Positions 18,130-25,735 of a DNA stretch of 64,000 nt are shown piece by piece. This stretch comes from an uncultured Prevotella sp. (GTDB lineage: Bacteria > Bacteroidota > Bacteroidia > Bacteroidales > Bacteroidaceae), in contig URQS01000014.1 in the NCBI GenBank assembly GCA_900550035.1, positions 1-64,000 of the forward strand. Direction: 5' to 3'. Each line of letters starts with the position of its first letter. Position 1 is the stretch's first letter. Below the pieces are notes generated by a model, which worked only from the letters and a program-made list of their open reading frames with translations, made no database searches and had not been told where the DNA came from. The translations under genes were made by a program, and so were the position numbers.

Positions 18130-19056
18130 TTATAGCAGTCGTTTATGACGCAGTATTATCCACGACAGAGCCGATATCACTATCGATATGAGCAGCGCTA
18201 TGAGGAATCCGAAACGGCTCTCCTCCATGCCGTTGATGAGGTTCATTCCGAAGAATGAAGATATGAGCGTAGGCAACATCATGATTATTGACACGGAGGT
18301 GAGCGTACGCATCACTGTGTTCATGTTGTTGTTGATGATGCTGGAATAGGTATCCATCGTCGACTCAAGAATGTTCGAGTAGATGTTGGTAGTCTCGCGT
18401 GCCTGCGACATCTCGATGTTTACGTCTTCGATAAGGTCGGCATCCAATTCGTCCACTTGCAGCTTGAACTTCAGTTTGGAGAGCAGCGTCTCGTTGCCAC
18501 GAATTGACGTCACGAAGTATGTGAGTGAGTCTTGCAGACGCGACAGGGCGATGAGCGACTCGTTGTTCACGTTATGGTCGAGATTGTGCTTTGCCTTTTC
18601 GATGAGGGTATTGATTTGCTTCAGGCGCTTCAGATACCATACCGCCGACGAAAGGAAGAGTCGGAAAATCATGTCTACATAGTCGGTGAATCCCTCGCCA
18701 CGCTTCTGCTGGTACGACACAAAGTCGATCATCATGTTTGTCTCGAAATAGCATACGGTGATGGTAACGTCGCGCTTGTGTATGATACCAAGCGGCACGG
18801 TGGTGTATGGCGTACGCGAACGTATCTCCTTGACATACGGTATACGAAGGATGATGAGCATCCATCCGTCGTCATACTCGTAGCGTGCACGTTCGTCGGC
18901 ATCGCTGATGTCGGACAGGAAATAGTCGGGTATGTTGAATTTGTCTTCCAGAAATTGCTGGTCGTCGTCTGTCGGACACGTTACCTGTATCCAGCAGTTG
19001 GGCTGCCATTCGTCGATGGTCTTAAGTGTAGAGTTTGTATTCCAAAATGTTCTCAT
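18130..19056 (-). CDS. corA: CorA-family divalent cation transporter
   Basis: The 308-residue protein has a large cytosolic N-terminal alpha/beta domain, a long helix (about residues 170-245), and two C-terminal membrane helices. The loop between the helices carries the family signature GMN in SSFFGMNLINGMEES, which forms the Mg2+ selectivity filter. The C-terminus is short and basic (RHKRLL), as usual for CorA. It is expected to be a homopentameric inner-membrane Mg2+ (or Co2+/Ni2+) channel. The gene is monocistronic, with a hairpin directly before its start codon that may regulate translation and a terminator behind it. Confidence 0.92.
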   Translation of the reverse strand: MRTFWNTNSTLKTIDEWQPNCWIQVTCPTDDDQQFLEDKFNIPDYFLSDISDADERARYEYDDGWMLIILRIPYVKEIRSRTPYTTVPLGIIHKRDVTITVCYFETNMMIDFVSYQQKRGEGFTDYVDMIFRLFLSSAVWYLKRLKQINTLIEKAKHNLDHNVNNESLIALSRLQDSLTYFVTSIRGNETLLSKLKFKLQVDELDADLIEDVNIEMSQARETTNIYSNILESTMDTYSSIINNNMNTVMRTLTSVSIIMMLPTLISSFFGMNLINGMEESRFGFLIALLISIVISALSWIILRHKRLL

Positions 19057-19063
19057 AAAGATA

Positions 19064-19097
19064 GGTCTCCATGGGTTAAAACAATGTGTGGGAGACC
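19064..19097 (-). promoter_or_regulatory. Leader hairpin directly before corA; rest of the 334-bp gap
   Basis: In the 334-bp gap between corA and the hydrolase gene, GGTCTCC (19064-19070) and GGAGACC (19091-19097) form a perfect 7-bp inverted repeat only 7 bases from the corA start codon. It could mask ribosome access or be a protein site; this is inference. A minus-strand TACCTTTG -7 element lies at 19190-19197, so the hairpin would be in the corA leader. I see nothing else in the gap. Confidence 0.4.
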
Positions 19098-19390
19098 AGC
19101 CGTTATGAGTTGCTGTCCTCCTGCACTACAAATTCATATTTTCCGCGTGATAGTCGTCCATATATTGCGTATATATTGATTTTCGGCTGCAAAGGTAAAT
19201 AAAAATGACGAATAAGCACGCCTTACTTCTACTTTATTTGCACGCTGACGGGCTTTTTTTAACGCAAATGAAACATTGAATAAATATTTTCGGCTGCCTT
19301 GCTGTGTTATCTGAGATTTTTCTAATACCTTTATCGCATTATACTACAAATGGGGATATAACGAAACATTGAATACAAAAAGAAACATAT

Positions 19391-20350
19391 ATGAAAAAGA
19401 AAATTCTGCTGACAGCGGCTGCTGTCGTTGTGCTGCTCGTGGCTGCGGTGGCTGCGGGTTCGATTTATCTGGTCAACTATGCGCTGGTGGATGCGCCGCG
19501 CCATCGTGACAGCAGTTTCAATCGTGCCATAGCCGATTATCCCGAACTCAGGCAGTGGATTGACAGCTTGCAGGCTGAGTGGGCGCTGCGCGACACCTTC
19601 GTGGTGATGCCTACGGGCGAAAGGGCGCACGCTATATTCGCACGTTCGTCCAAGGCGCATGGCGCTACTGCCGTACTGGTGCACGGATATACCGACAATG
19701 CCACTTCGATGCTTATGATTGCACGCATCTACAACCATTTCCTCAACTACAACATCCTGCTGCCCGACCTGCACGCTCACGGTCAAAGCTACGGCAAGGA
19801 CATACAGATGGGATGGAAGGACCGCCTCGACGTGATGCACTGGATTGGTCTGGCACCCGGCATGTTCCGTACGCCTGCCGACTCGATGCGCCTCGTGGTG
19901 CATGGCATATCGATGGGTGCAGCCACTACCATGTGCGTAAGCGGCGAGCAGACGCCCAATTATGTTAAGTGCTTTGTTGAGGATTGCGGCTACACAAGTG
20001 TTTGGGACGAGTTCGCCCACGAACTGAAAGGACGCTTCTCGCTGCCTGAATTTCCGCTGCTCTATACTGCGTCGTGGGTGGTAAGGATGAAGTACGGATG
20101 GTCGTTCGGTGAGGCTTCACCGCTCAAGCAGGTGGCTAAGTGCCGCAAACCGATGTTATTCATCCACGGCGACAATGACACTTACGTGCCTACGGCTATG
20201 GTCTATCCGCTCTACGAAGCCAAGCCTCAACCCAAACAGCTGTGGATTGCGCCCGGCAGCAAGCATGCCCTCTCCTATCGCGACCACAAATCGGAATACA
20301 TAAAGAAGGTTACGGAGTTTGTAAGCAAGTGGAACGGGGCGGAGAATTGA
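19391..20350 (+). CDS. Alpha/beta hydrolase (serine aminopeptidase S33-like), membrane anchored
   Basis: The 319-residue protein begins with an N-terminal membrane anchor or uncleaved signal (KILLTAAAVVVLLVAAVAAG). The alpha/beta-hydrolase core has the oxyanion loop VLVHGYTDNA, the nucleophile elbow HGISMGAA (Ser about 178), the acid in FIHGDNDTYVP (Asp about 264), and the His in APGSKHALSY (His about 295). It matches the large S33/BEM46-like group of Bacteroidetes; the substrate is not predictable. It is probably in the periplasm, anchored to the inner membrane. The stop codon lies inside a 7-bp tandem repeat. Confidence 0.85.
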   Translation: MKKKILLTAAAVVVLLVAAVAAGSIYLVNYALVDAPRHRDSSFNRAIADYPELRQWIDSLQAEWALRDTFVVMPTGERAHAIFARSSKAHGATAVLVHGYTDNATSMLMIARIYNHFLNYNILLPDLHAHGQSYGKDIQMGWKDRLDVMHWIGLAPGMFRTPADSMRLVVHGISMGAATTMCVSGEQTPNYVKCFVEDCGYTSVWDEFAHELKGRFSLPEFPLLYTASWVVRMKYGWSFGEASPLKQVAKCRKPMLFIHGDNDTYVPTAMVYPLYEAKPQPKQLWIAPGSKHALSYRDHKSEYIKKVTEFVSKWNGAEN

Positions 20351-20376
20351 AAATTGAGAGGTGAGAGTTGAGAGTT
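20342..20376 (+). repeat. Five tandem 7-bp units at a stop codon
   Basis: Five consecutive 7-mers (GAGAATT, GAAAATT, GAGAGGT, GAGAGTT, GAGAGTT) cover the last codons and stop of the hydrolase gene and the next bases. Similar heptad arrays overlap the stop codons of surE and parA in this window. Confidence 0.75.
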
Positions 20377-20496
20377 CTTCTGCACATGCAAATATTGTAT
20401 TGACAGTAAGAAATTGTTACAAACGAAAATCTGATTCTGGAGATTTCACGGGCGGTTTTTATCGTCCACGAAAGCGTTTCAGTCACCTCAAAACAC

Positions 20497-20556
20497 CAAA
20501 AGGGGCTTCTTTGCACTCCTAAGTTATCGTTCAGGAGAGCAAAGAAGCCCCTTTTG
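20497..20556. repeat. Long CCCCTTTTG hairpin element
   Basis: CAAAAGGGGCTTCTTTGC and GCAAAGAAGCCCCTTTTG form a perfect 18-bp stem, continued by an inner CTCCT/AGGAG stem. Further half-sites (CCCCTTTTG or TCCTTTTGG) follow at about 20570, 20591 and 20613. The same core appears in the perfect hairpin at 34712-34750, so it is a dispersed family. It may also end transcription after the hydrolase gene. Confidence 0.7.
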
Positions 20557-20862
20557 CATTGCTATTAAGCCCCTTTTGAGTTATGAAAGTACCCCTTTTG
20601 CCGTGAAATGTAGTCCTTTTGGCATTCCGCCGATTGCACATTCGCGACACAAATCATTGTATTCGTCTGTATATCAGCAACATCTGTGCTGCACGCGCAA
20701 AACTCAAAAATTTCGAGCCAAAGACTTCGTTGCTCGTTCAACTGGCAGTTTTGAGCGGTCAGAAATGCAAATATCGTACATGAAGCGGTGCTTCAGTTGT
20801 GGTGGGAAAGAAGCATAAGGAGGTTGATTCAAGACATAAACAAAGCGGGCTGAAAGCCCAAC

Positions 20863-21018
20863 AAGCACATAGCCCAGGGCAACACCCTGGGTAGACGGAT
20901 TAATAATAACACAACGCCCTGCAAGGGCAAAAGCATTAATTGTCAATGCTTTTGCCCTTGCAGGGCGCATTGTTATTTAGCTAACTTTCCCCAGGGCGCT
21001 GCCCTGGGCTATGTGCTT
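20863..21018. repeat. Nested inverted-repeat (REP-like) element
   Basis: Outer arms AAGCACATAGCCCAGGGC (20863-20880) and GCCCTGGGCTATGTGCTT (21001-21018) are perfect inverted copies. Each arm leads into its own small hairpin (CCCAGGGCAACACCCTGGG and CCCAGGGCGCTGCCCTGGG). In the middle lies a perfect 23-bp stem (20915-20937 with 20945-20967). Two small GC hairpins flank it (about 20847-20860 and 21021-21034). The rest of the gap 20620-20840 shows nothing recognisable. It looks like a repetitive extragenic palindrome cluster. Confidence 0.8.
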
Positions 21019-21092
21019 CTGCCCCTTCGGGGCGTGTTACTTGCAACATTCGACTCAACAACGGTTGTCATAACCACCTACTTTTTTACCGC

Positions 21093-22232
21093 TCAGCTCT
21101 TCTTCACCAGTCCATATATAATATGTGCGGTGCATTCCGACGGACTGTCCTCGCCTATCTTGCCCATCACCTCGCCATATCCGGCAAGCATCCGGCTGCG
21201 GTATTCGCCTTCGGGAAGGATTCGGGACAGTTCGGCTGCGATGTTATCGGCAGAAAACGTGTCGGCAACAAGTTCGCTCACCACCTCACGGTTGGCTATC
21301 AGATTGACCAGCGAGATATACTTCACCTTCAGTATGTGGCGGCGCAGGAAAGCTATGAGGCGTGGCAGCGGAGTCTCGTAGCACACCACTTGCGGCACAT
21401 TGAGCAGGGCTGTCTCAAGCGTAGCCGTTCCGCTGGTCACCACGGCGGCACGTGCGTGCGAGAGAAGGGCGTACGTGTCGTCCTTGACAAGCTCTACGCC
21501 TCGTCCGTCTACAAACTTACGGTAGTAGTCCATGGGTATTCCGGGGGCGCATGCCAGCACCATCTGATGGTCGGCAAAGCGCGACGCGGCATCTATCATT
21601 GCCGGAAGATTGTCCTTTATCTCCTGACGGCGGCTGCCGGCAAGCAATGCTATGATGGGGCGCGACGACAAGTTGTGGCGGCGGCGGAACTCATCGCCGC
21701 TCTCCGTGTACGATTCGCGGAACTGGCGCACCTCCTCTGCCGTTGGATTTCCTACGTAATGTATAGGATAATGATGCTTCTGCTCGAAGAAGGGCACCTC
21801 AAACGGCAGTATCGAGAACAACTGGTCGACATCGCGCTTGATGTTCTTGATGCGCCACTCCTTCCACGCCCATATCTTGGGCGAGATGTAATAGTAGACT
21901 GGTATCTGCGTATGCGAATGGATATATTGGGCTATGTCGAGATTGAATCCCGGATAGTCGACGAGTATAAGTGCGTCGGGCTGCCACTCCACAATGTCGC
22001 GCTTGCACTTTGCCATATTGCGGAAGATGGTGGGCAGATGCATAAGTACGGGCACAAAGCCCATATATGCCAGTTCACGATAGTGACGCACACGTATTCC
22101 TCCGACATCCGACATCTTGTCGCCGCCGAAAAAACGGAACTCGGCGGCATCGTCTACACGGCGCAAGGCAGCCATAAGGTGCGAAGCGTGCAGGTCGCCC
22201 GAGGCTTCGCCAACAATCAGGTAGTATCTCAT
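21093..22232 (-). CDS. lpxB: Lipid-A-disaccharide synthase
   Basis: The 379-residue GT19 glycosyltransferase condenses UDP-2,3-diacylglucosamine with lipid X to make the lipid A disaccharide at the inner membrane. The N-terminal MRYYLIVGEASGDLHASHLM is the family start signature. It is followed by FFGGDKMSDVGG, YMGFVPVLMHLP, DYPGFNLDIAQ, and the mid-protein YYISPKIWAWKEWRIKNIKR. The C-terminal donor-binding region has LLAGSRRQEIKDNLP and VVTSGTATLETALLNVPQVV. Length is typical. It follows surE by 15 bp and is probably cotranscribed with it, an arrangement common in Bacteroidales. A REP-like cluster lies behind the gene. Confidence 0.96.
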   Translation of the reverse strand: MRYYLIVGEASGDLHASHLMAALRRVDDAAEFRFFGGDKMSDVGGIRVRHYRELAYMGFVPVLMHLPTIFRNMAKCKRDIVEWQPDALILVDYPGFNLDIAQYIHSHTQIPVYYYISPKIWAWKEWRIKNIKRDVDQLFSILPFEVPFFEQKHHYPIHYVGNPTAEEVRQFRESYTESGDEFRRRHNLSSRPIIALLAGSRRQEIKDNLPAMIDAASRFADHQMVLACAPGIPMDYYRKFVDGRGVELVKDDTYALLSHARAAVVTSGTATLETALLNVPQVVCYETPLPRLIAFLRRHILKVKYISLVNLIANREVVSELVADTFSADNIAAELSRILPEGEYRSRMLAGYGEVMGKIGEDSPSECTAHIIYGLVKKS

Positions 22233-22239
22233 ATATCAA

Positions 22240-22263
22240 TTCAAAACTCAAAATTCAAAATTC
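22240..22263 (-). repeat. Tandem 7-bp units at the surE stop codon
   Basis: Three heptads (TTCAAAA, CTCAAAA, TTCAAAA on the plus strand) plus a partial unit span the surE stop codon and the 15-bp gap before lpxB. The last residues of SurE (NFEF) are encoded by the array. Confidence 0.7.
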
Positions 22264-23009
22264 TTCAGCGTCTCGTAGTCGGTCACGTCAATACGCGTAG
22301 GCGTTATTGCCACATAGCCATGCGTCAACGCCCAGTTGTCGGTATCGGTGGCTTCCGGCTCGTCGTTGCGGTAATCTCCAGTCATCCAGTAGTAGTCGTA
22401 ACCATGCGGATGGCGCATTTTCACGCACTCGTTATACCATGTTCCCATAGCCATACGACACATCTTGACACCCTTAAACTCGCTGACTTTGGGGAAGTTG
22501 ACGTTCAGACACACACCCTTGGGCAGTCCCTCGTCGAGCACCTTGCGCACTATCTGGCGCACATAGGGGCGCAGCGGCGTGAAGTCGGCATCGTCGCGAT
22601 GGTCGCACAACGAGAATCCTACCGACGGGATGTACTTCATGCAGCCCTCAAGCGTCACGCCCATCGTGCCGCTATAGTGCACGTTGACCGACCCGTTGTC
22701 GCCGTGATTGATTCCGCCTATCACCATGTCGGGACGACGGTCGGCAAAGAATTCCTCCAAGGCTATCTTCACACAGTCTACCGGCGTGCCGTTGCACGAC
22801 CACATCTCGAAGCCCTCCTCCTTGCGACGCAGCTTCAGACGCAAAGGCACTGTGGCTGAGAAGGCTGTGGCAAAACCAGAGCGTGCCGATTCAGGGGCAC
22901 ACACTATGATATCCGCCATATCACGCAGCATATCGACGAGACAGTTTATGCCTTTGGCATGATAGCCGTCGTCGTTAGAAACAAGTATTAACGGTCTTTT
23001 AATATTCAT
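22248..23009 (-). CDS. surE: 5'-nucleotidase SurE
   Basis: The 253-residue enzyme hydrolyses nucleoside 5'-monophosphates, and short polyphosphates in some species. The start at MNIKRPLILVSNDDGYHAKG is chosen because it opens the family motif SNDDG (metal-binding Asp pair); upstream codons in the same frame belong to the promoter region of parA. Further signatures are VCAPESARSGFATAFS, NGTPVDCVKIAL, and IGGINHGDNGSVNVHYSGTMG. SGTMGVTLEG includes the conserved Asn/Ser area of the active site. It is divergent from parA, with a minus-strand -7 element TACATTTG at 23032-23039, and lies upstream of lpxB. Confidence 0.95.
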   Translation of the reverse strand: MNIKRPLILVSNDDGYHAKGINCLVDMLRDMADIIVCAPESARSGFATAFSATVPLRLKLRRKEEGFEMWSCNGTPVDCVKIALEEFFADRRPDMVIGGINHGDNGSVNVHYSGTMGVTLEGCMKYIPSVGFSLCDHRDDADFTPLRPYVRQIVRKVLDEGLPKGVCLNVNFPKVSEFKGVKMCRMAMGTWYNECVKMRHPHGYDYYWMTGDYRNDEPEATDTDNWALTHGYVAITPTRIDVTDYETLKNFEF

Positions 23010-23109
23010 AAAATTGGCTTTATTTCGCTTGCAAATGTACGAAAAAAGGTTTAAACCTCCCTTATCTCGCATAAAATATGTAACTTTGCCGAATAATTTT
23101 TGATACGAA

Positions 23110-23892
23110 ATGGGAAAGATAATAGCACTCGCCAACCAAAAAGGTGGGGTTGGCAAAACAACAACGACAATAAATCTTGCGGCATCACTGGCCACATTTG
23201 AGAAAAACGTACTCGTGGTAGATGCCGATCCACAGGCTAATGCATCAAGCGGACTTGGCGTGGACATAAAGGAGATTGACTGCTCATTGTATGAGTGCAT
23301 AATCGACCATGCAGACGTGCGCGATGCTATATACACCACTGACATCAACGGACTTGACATCATTCCAAGCCACATTGACCTTGTGGGTGCCGAGATTGAA
23401 ATGCTCAACCTCAAGAATCGCGAGCGCGTCATCAAGAATTTGCTCGACCAGATACGCGACGAATATGACTATATACTCATCGACTGCAGCCCCTCGCTCG
23501 GACTGATTACCGTAAATGCGCTCACAGCAGCCGACTCGGTCATCATACCCGTGCAGTGCGAATACTTCGCGCTTGAGGGTATCACCAAGCTGCTCAACAC
23601 TATCAAGATAATCAAGAGCAAGCTGAACCCATCGCTCGAGATTGAAGGATTTCTGCTGACTATGTACGACAGTCGTCTCAGACTGGCCAATCAGATATAC
23701 GACGAAGTGAAACGCCACTTCCAGGAACTTGTGTTCAAGACCGTCATTCAGCGCAACGTGAAGCTCAGCGAGAGTCCAAGCCACGGACTGCCCGTGATTC
23801 TCTACGATGCCGACTCGGCAGGTTCGAAAAACCATCTGGCTCTGGCCAAGGAAATTATCAACAAGAACACACCCGAGGAAAGTGAAAAGTGA
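23110..23892 (+). CDS. parA: Chromosome partitioning ATPase ParA (Soj)
   Basis: The 260-residue Walker-type ATPase drives segregation of ParB-parS complexes. It has the deviant Walker A motif KGGVGKTTTTINLA (about residues 11-24) with the signature Lys, the A' motif LVVDADPQANASSGLG, and Walker B YILIDCSPSLGL. The size without an N-terminal HTH extension fits chromosomal Soj-type ParA. parB follows after 36 bp. A plus-strand TAACTTTG -7 element is at 23081-23088. The gene end overlaps heptad repeats. Confidence 0.96.
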   Translation: MGKIIALANQKGGVGKTTTTINLAASLATFEKNVLVVDADPQANASSGLGVDIKEIDCSLYECIIDHADVRDAIYTTDINGLDIIPSHIDLVGAEIEMLNLKNRERVIKNLLDQIRDEYDYILIDCSPSLGLITVNALTAADSVIIPVQCEYFALEGITKLLNTIKIIKSKLNPSLEIEGFLLTMYDSRLRLANQIYDEVKRHFQELVFKTVIQRNVKLSESPSHGLPVILYDADSAGSKNHLALAKEIINKNTPEESEK

Positions 23893-23923
23893 AGTTTTAT
23901 CACTAAACATTAAACATTAAAAA
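23875..23923 (+). repeat. Heptad-like repeats between parA and parB
   Basis: Units GAGGAAA, GTGAAAA, GTGAAGT (23875-23895) cover the parA stop codon, and CTAAACA, TTAAACA, TTAAAAA (23903-23923) follow before the parB start. Both sets have a 7-bp period. Confidence 0.6.
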
Positions 23924-23928
23924 AAAGG

Positions 23929-24855
23929 ATGGCAGTACATAAGAAATACAACAGAAGCGCACTGGGACGCGGACTCGAAGACATAGAAGGTGGCATGGGG
24001 CTCGACGCCCTTATTGACACCACCCCTGCCCGTACGCAAGGAATATCGACCATCAACGAGATTCCGCTCGACCAGATAGAGGCCAACCCCAACCAGCCAC
24101 GACGCGAGTTCGATGAAGACGCTCTCGAAGAATTGGCTTGCAGCATACGCGAGATAGGCATCATTCAGCCCATCACACTGAGACAAGTCGACGAGAACCG
24201 ATTCCAGATTATAGCCGGCGAACGCCGTTGGCGTGCATCGCAGATGGCTGGACTCACTGCCATACCTGCATACATACGCACCATTAACGACGAGAACATC
24301 ATGGAAATGGCACTCGTCGAGAACATACAGCGCGAGGATCTCAACGCCATTGAGATTGCTTTGGCATACGAACATCTGCTTGATGCCGACGGAATGACAC
24401 AGGAAAAGGTTTCGGAGCGTGTTGGCAAAAGCCGCACAGCCATAACCAACTATCTGCGACTGCTGCGTCTGCCAGCCCAGGTGCAAATAGCACTGCAGAA
24501 GAAACAGATAGACATGGGACATGCGCGTGCGTTGCTGGCCATAGACTCACCATCAATGCAGATAAAACTGTTTAACGAAGTGGTGAAGAACGGCTACTCT
24601 GTAAGAAAAGTAGAGGAAATGGCACAGATGCTCAAGAACGGTGAAGACGTGGAAAGCGGCAAGAAGAAAATCGTGGCGAAGACAAAACTACCCGAAGAAT
24701 TCACCGCACTGAAGAACCACCTCTCCGACTTCCTTCAGACCAAGGTGCAGATGACTTGCTCGCCAAAGGGAAAGGGAAAAATCACTATCCCTTTCGCCAA
24801 CGAGGAAGAACTGGAACGCATAATGTGCGCTTTCGACAAAATGAAACAAGAATAA
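23929..24855 (+). CDS. parB: Chromosome partitioning protein ParB
   Basis: The 308-residue CTP-dependent clamp binds parS. After a basic N-terminus (KKYNRSALGRGLEDI) comes IPLDQIEANPNQPRREF. The CTP-binding boxes are GIIQPITLRQV, IIAGERRWRAS and ENIQREDLNAIEIALAY. The HTH follows (TQEKVSERVGKSRTAITNYLRLLRL, interrupted here for length). A C-terminal dimerisation domain ends KVQMTCSPKGKGKITIPF and EELERIMCAFDKM. It forms an operon with parA. The start codon is almost fused to an AAAAAAAAGG purine tract. Confidence 0.96.
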   Translation: MAVHKKYNRSALGRGLEDIEGGMGLDALIDTTPARTQGISTINEIPLDQIEANPNQPRREFDEDALEELACSIREIGIIQPITLRQVDENRFQIIAGERRWRASQMAGLTAIPAYIRTINDENIMEMALVENIQREDLNAIEIALAYEHLLDADGMTQEKVSERVGKSRTAITNYLRLLRLPAQVQIALQKKQIDMGHARALLAIDSPSMQIKLFNEVVKNGYSVRKVEEMAQMLKNGEDVESGKKKIVAKTKLPEEFTALKNHLSDFLQTKVQMTCSPKGKGKITIPFANEEELERIMCAFDKMKQE

Positions 24856-24909
24856 TGAACTGGTAAGGCAACGGCAAGCCTCCAACAGTAAATAAAGAAT
24901 AGGACAACA

Positions 24910-25671
24910 GTGAAGACATTTTTGCTAAATATTTTGCAAACACTGGTTGTGGCAATTGCTATGACATTCATAGCCAGCAACGCCGCAGCACAACGCAAAG
25001 TGGCTGAACCACCGGCAAGAACACAAGCTGCCAAAGCTACAGCCGCCGACTCGCTGAGCCCCATACTCACTCAGCAAGACACACTGCGTATGCTGTCTAC
25101 AACCAACGACTCGCTGAAAATAACCAACGACTCGCTGAAAATAGCCAAGCAACGCAATTGGGCAACATGGCGACCCAACCCCAAACGAGCTATGTGGCTC
25201 GCACTTGTGTTGCCCGGAGCCGGACAGATTTACAACCGAAAATACTGGAAGCTGCCCATTGTGTACGGTGGATTTGTAGGATGTGTATATGCACTGCGAT
25301 GGAACAACCAGATGTATCACGACTACTCGCAGGCCTATATCGACCTCATGGACGACGACCCTAACACGCAGAGCTACAACCAATTCCTACACTTAGGAGC
25401 GCAAATCAACAGCTCGAATATGGCACGATTCCAGAAACTGTTCAAGAATCGTAAGGACACCTACCGCCGCTGGCGCGACCTGAGCGTGTTCTGTCTTATC
25501 GGTGTATACGCCTTGAGCGTCATCGACGCTTATGTTGACGCATCGTTGTCGGAGTTTGACATATCGAAAGACCTCAGTCTGAGAGTTGAACCGACAATAA
25601 TAAACAACAACCGCGAGCGAAATCCGCTCAAATCAAACAGCCTTGGCATCAACTGTAGTCTCAACTTTTAG
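24910..25671 (+). CDS. DUF5683 domain membrane protein
   Basis: The 253-residue product uses a GTG start, since no ATG opens the signal-like segment. It has an N-terminal signal or anchor (LLNILQTLVVAIAMTFIASN), an Ala/Ser/Thr-rich linker with a duplicated NDSLKI, and the DUF5683 core from about residue 85. The core contains NPKRAMWLALVLPGAGQIYN and RKYWKLPIVYGGFVGCVYAL, followed by a second hydrophobic pair (DLSVFCLIGVYALSVIDAYV). The C-terminus is beta-like and ends in Phe, typical of exported envelope proteins. It lies in the conserved order parA-parB-DUF5683-transglycosylase-rel, suggesting a cell-envelope or division-linked role, which is inference. Confidence 0.85.
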   Translation: MKTFLLNILQTLVVAIAMTFIASNAAAQRKVAEPPARTQAAKATAADSLSPILTQQDTLRMLSTTNDSLKITNDSLKIAKQRNWATWRPNPKRAMWLALVLPGAGQIYNRKYWKLPIVYGGFVGCVYALRWNNQMYHDYSQAYIDLMDDDPNTQSYNQFLHLGAQINSSNMARFQKLFKNRKDTYRRWRDLSVFCLIGVYALSVIDAYVDASLSEFDISKDLSLRVEPTIINNNRERNPLKSNSLGINCSLNF

Positions 25672-25735
25672 CTACACAACGAGCCATACGACAACCAATA
25701 AACAACGAAACTGATAAAATCGAATATATATATCA

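Noticed and set aside
20351..21092. CRISPR array or tRNA cluster in the repeat-rich gap
   Set aside because: The repeats are inverted and nested, not regularly spaced direct repeats with unique spacers, and no cloverleaf fits.
21123..22859. 578-codon plus-strand open frame opposite lpxB and surE
   Set aside because: It crosses two confidently assigned genes on the other strand and has no protein-like features of its own.
23010..23435. N-terminal extension of surE
   Set aside because: The open frame continues upstream into the start of parA on the other strand. The SurE family start MNIKRPLILVSNDDG fits the internal ATG at 23009.
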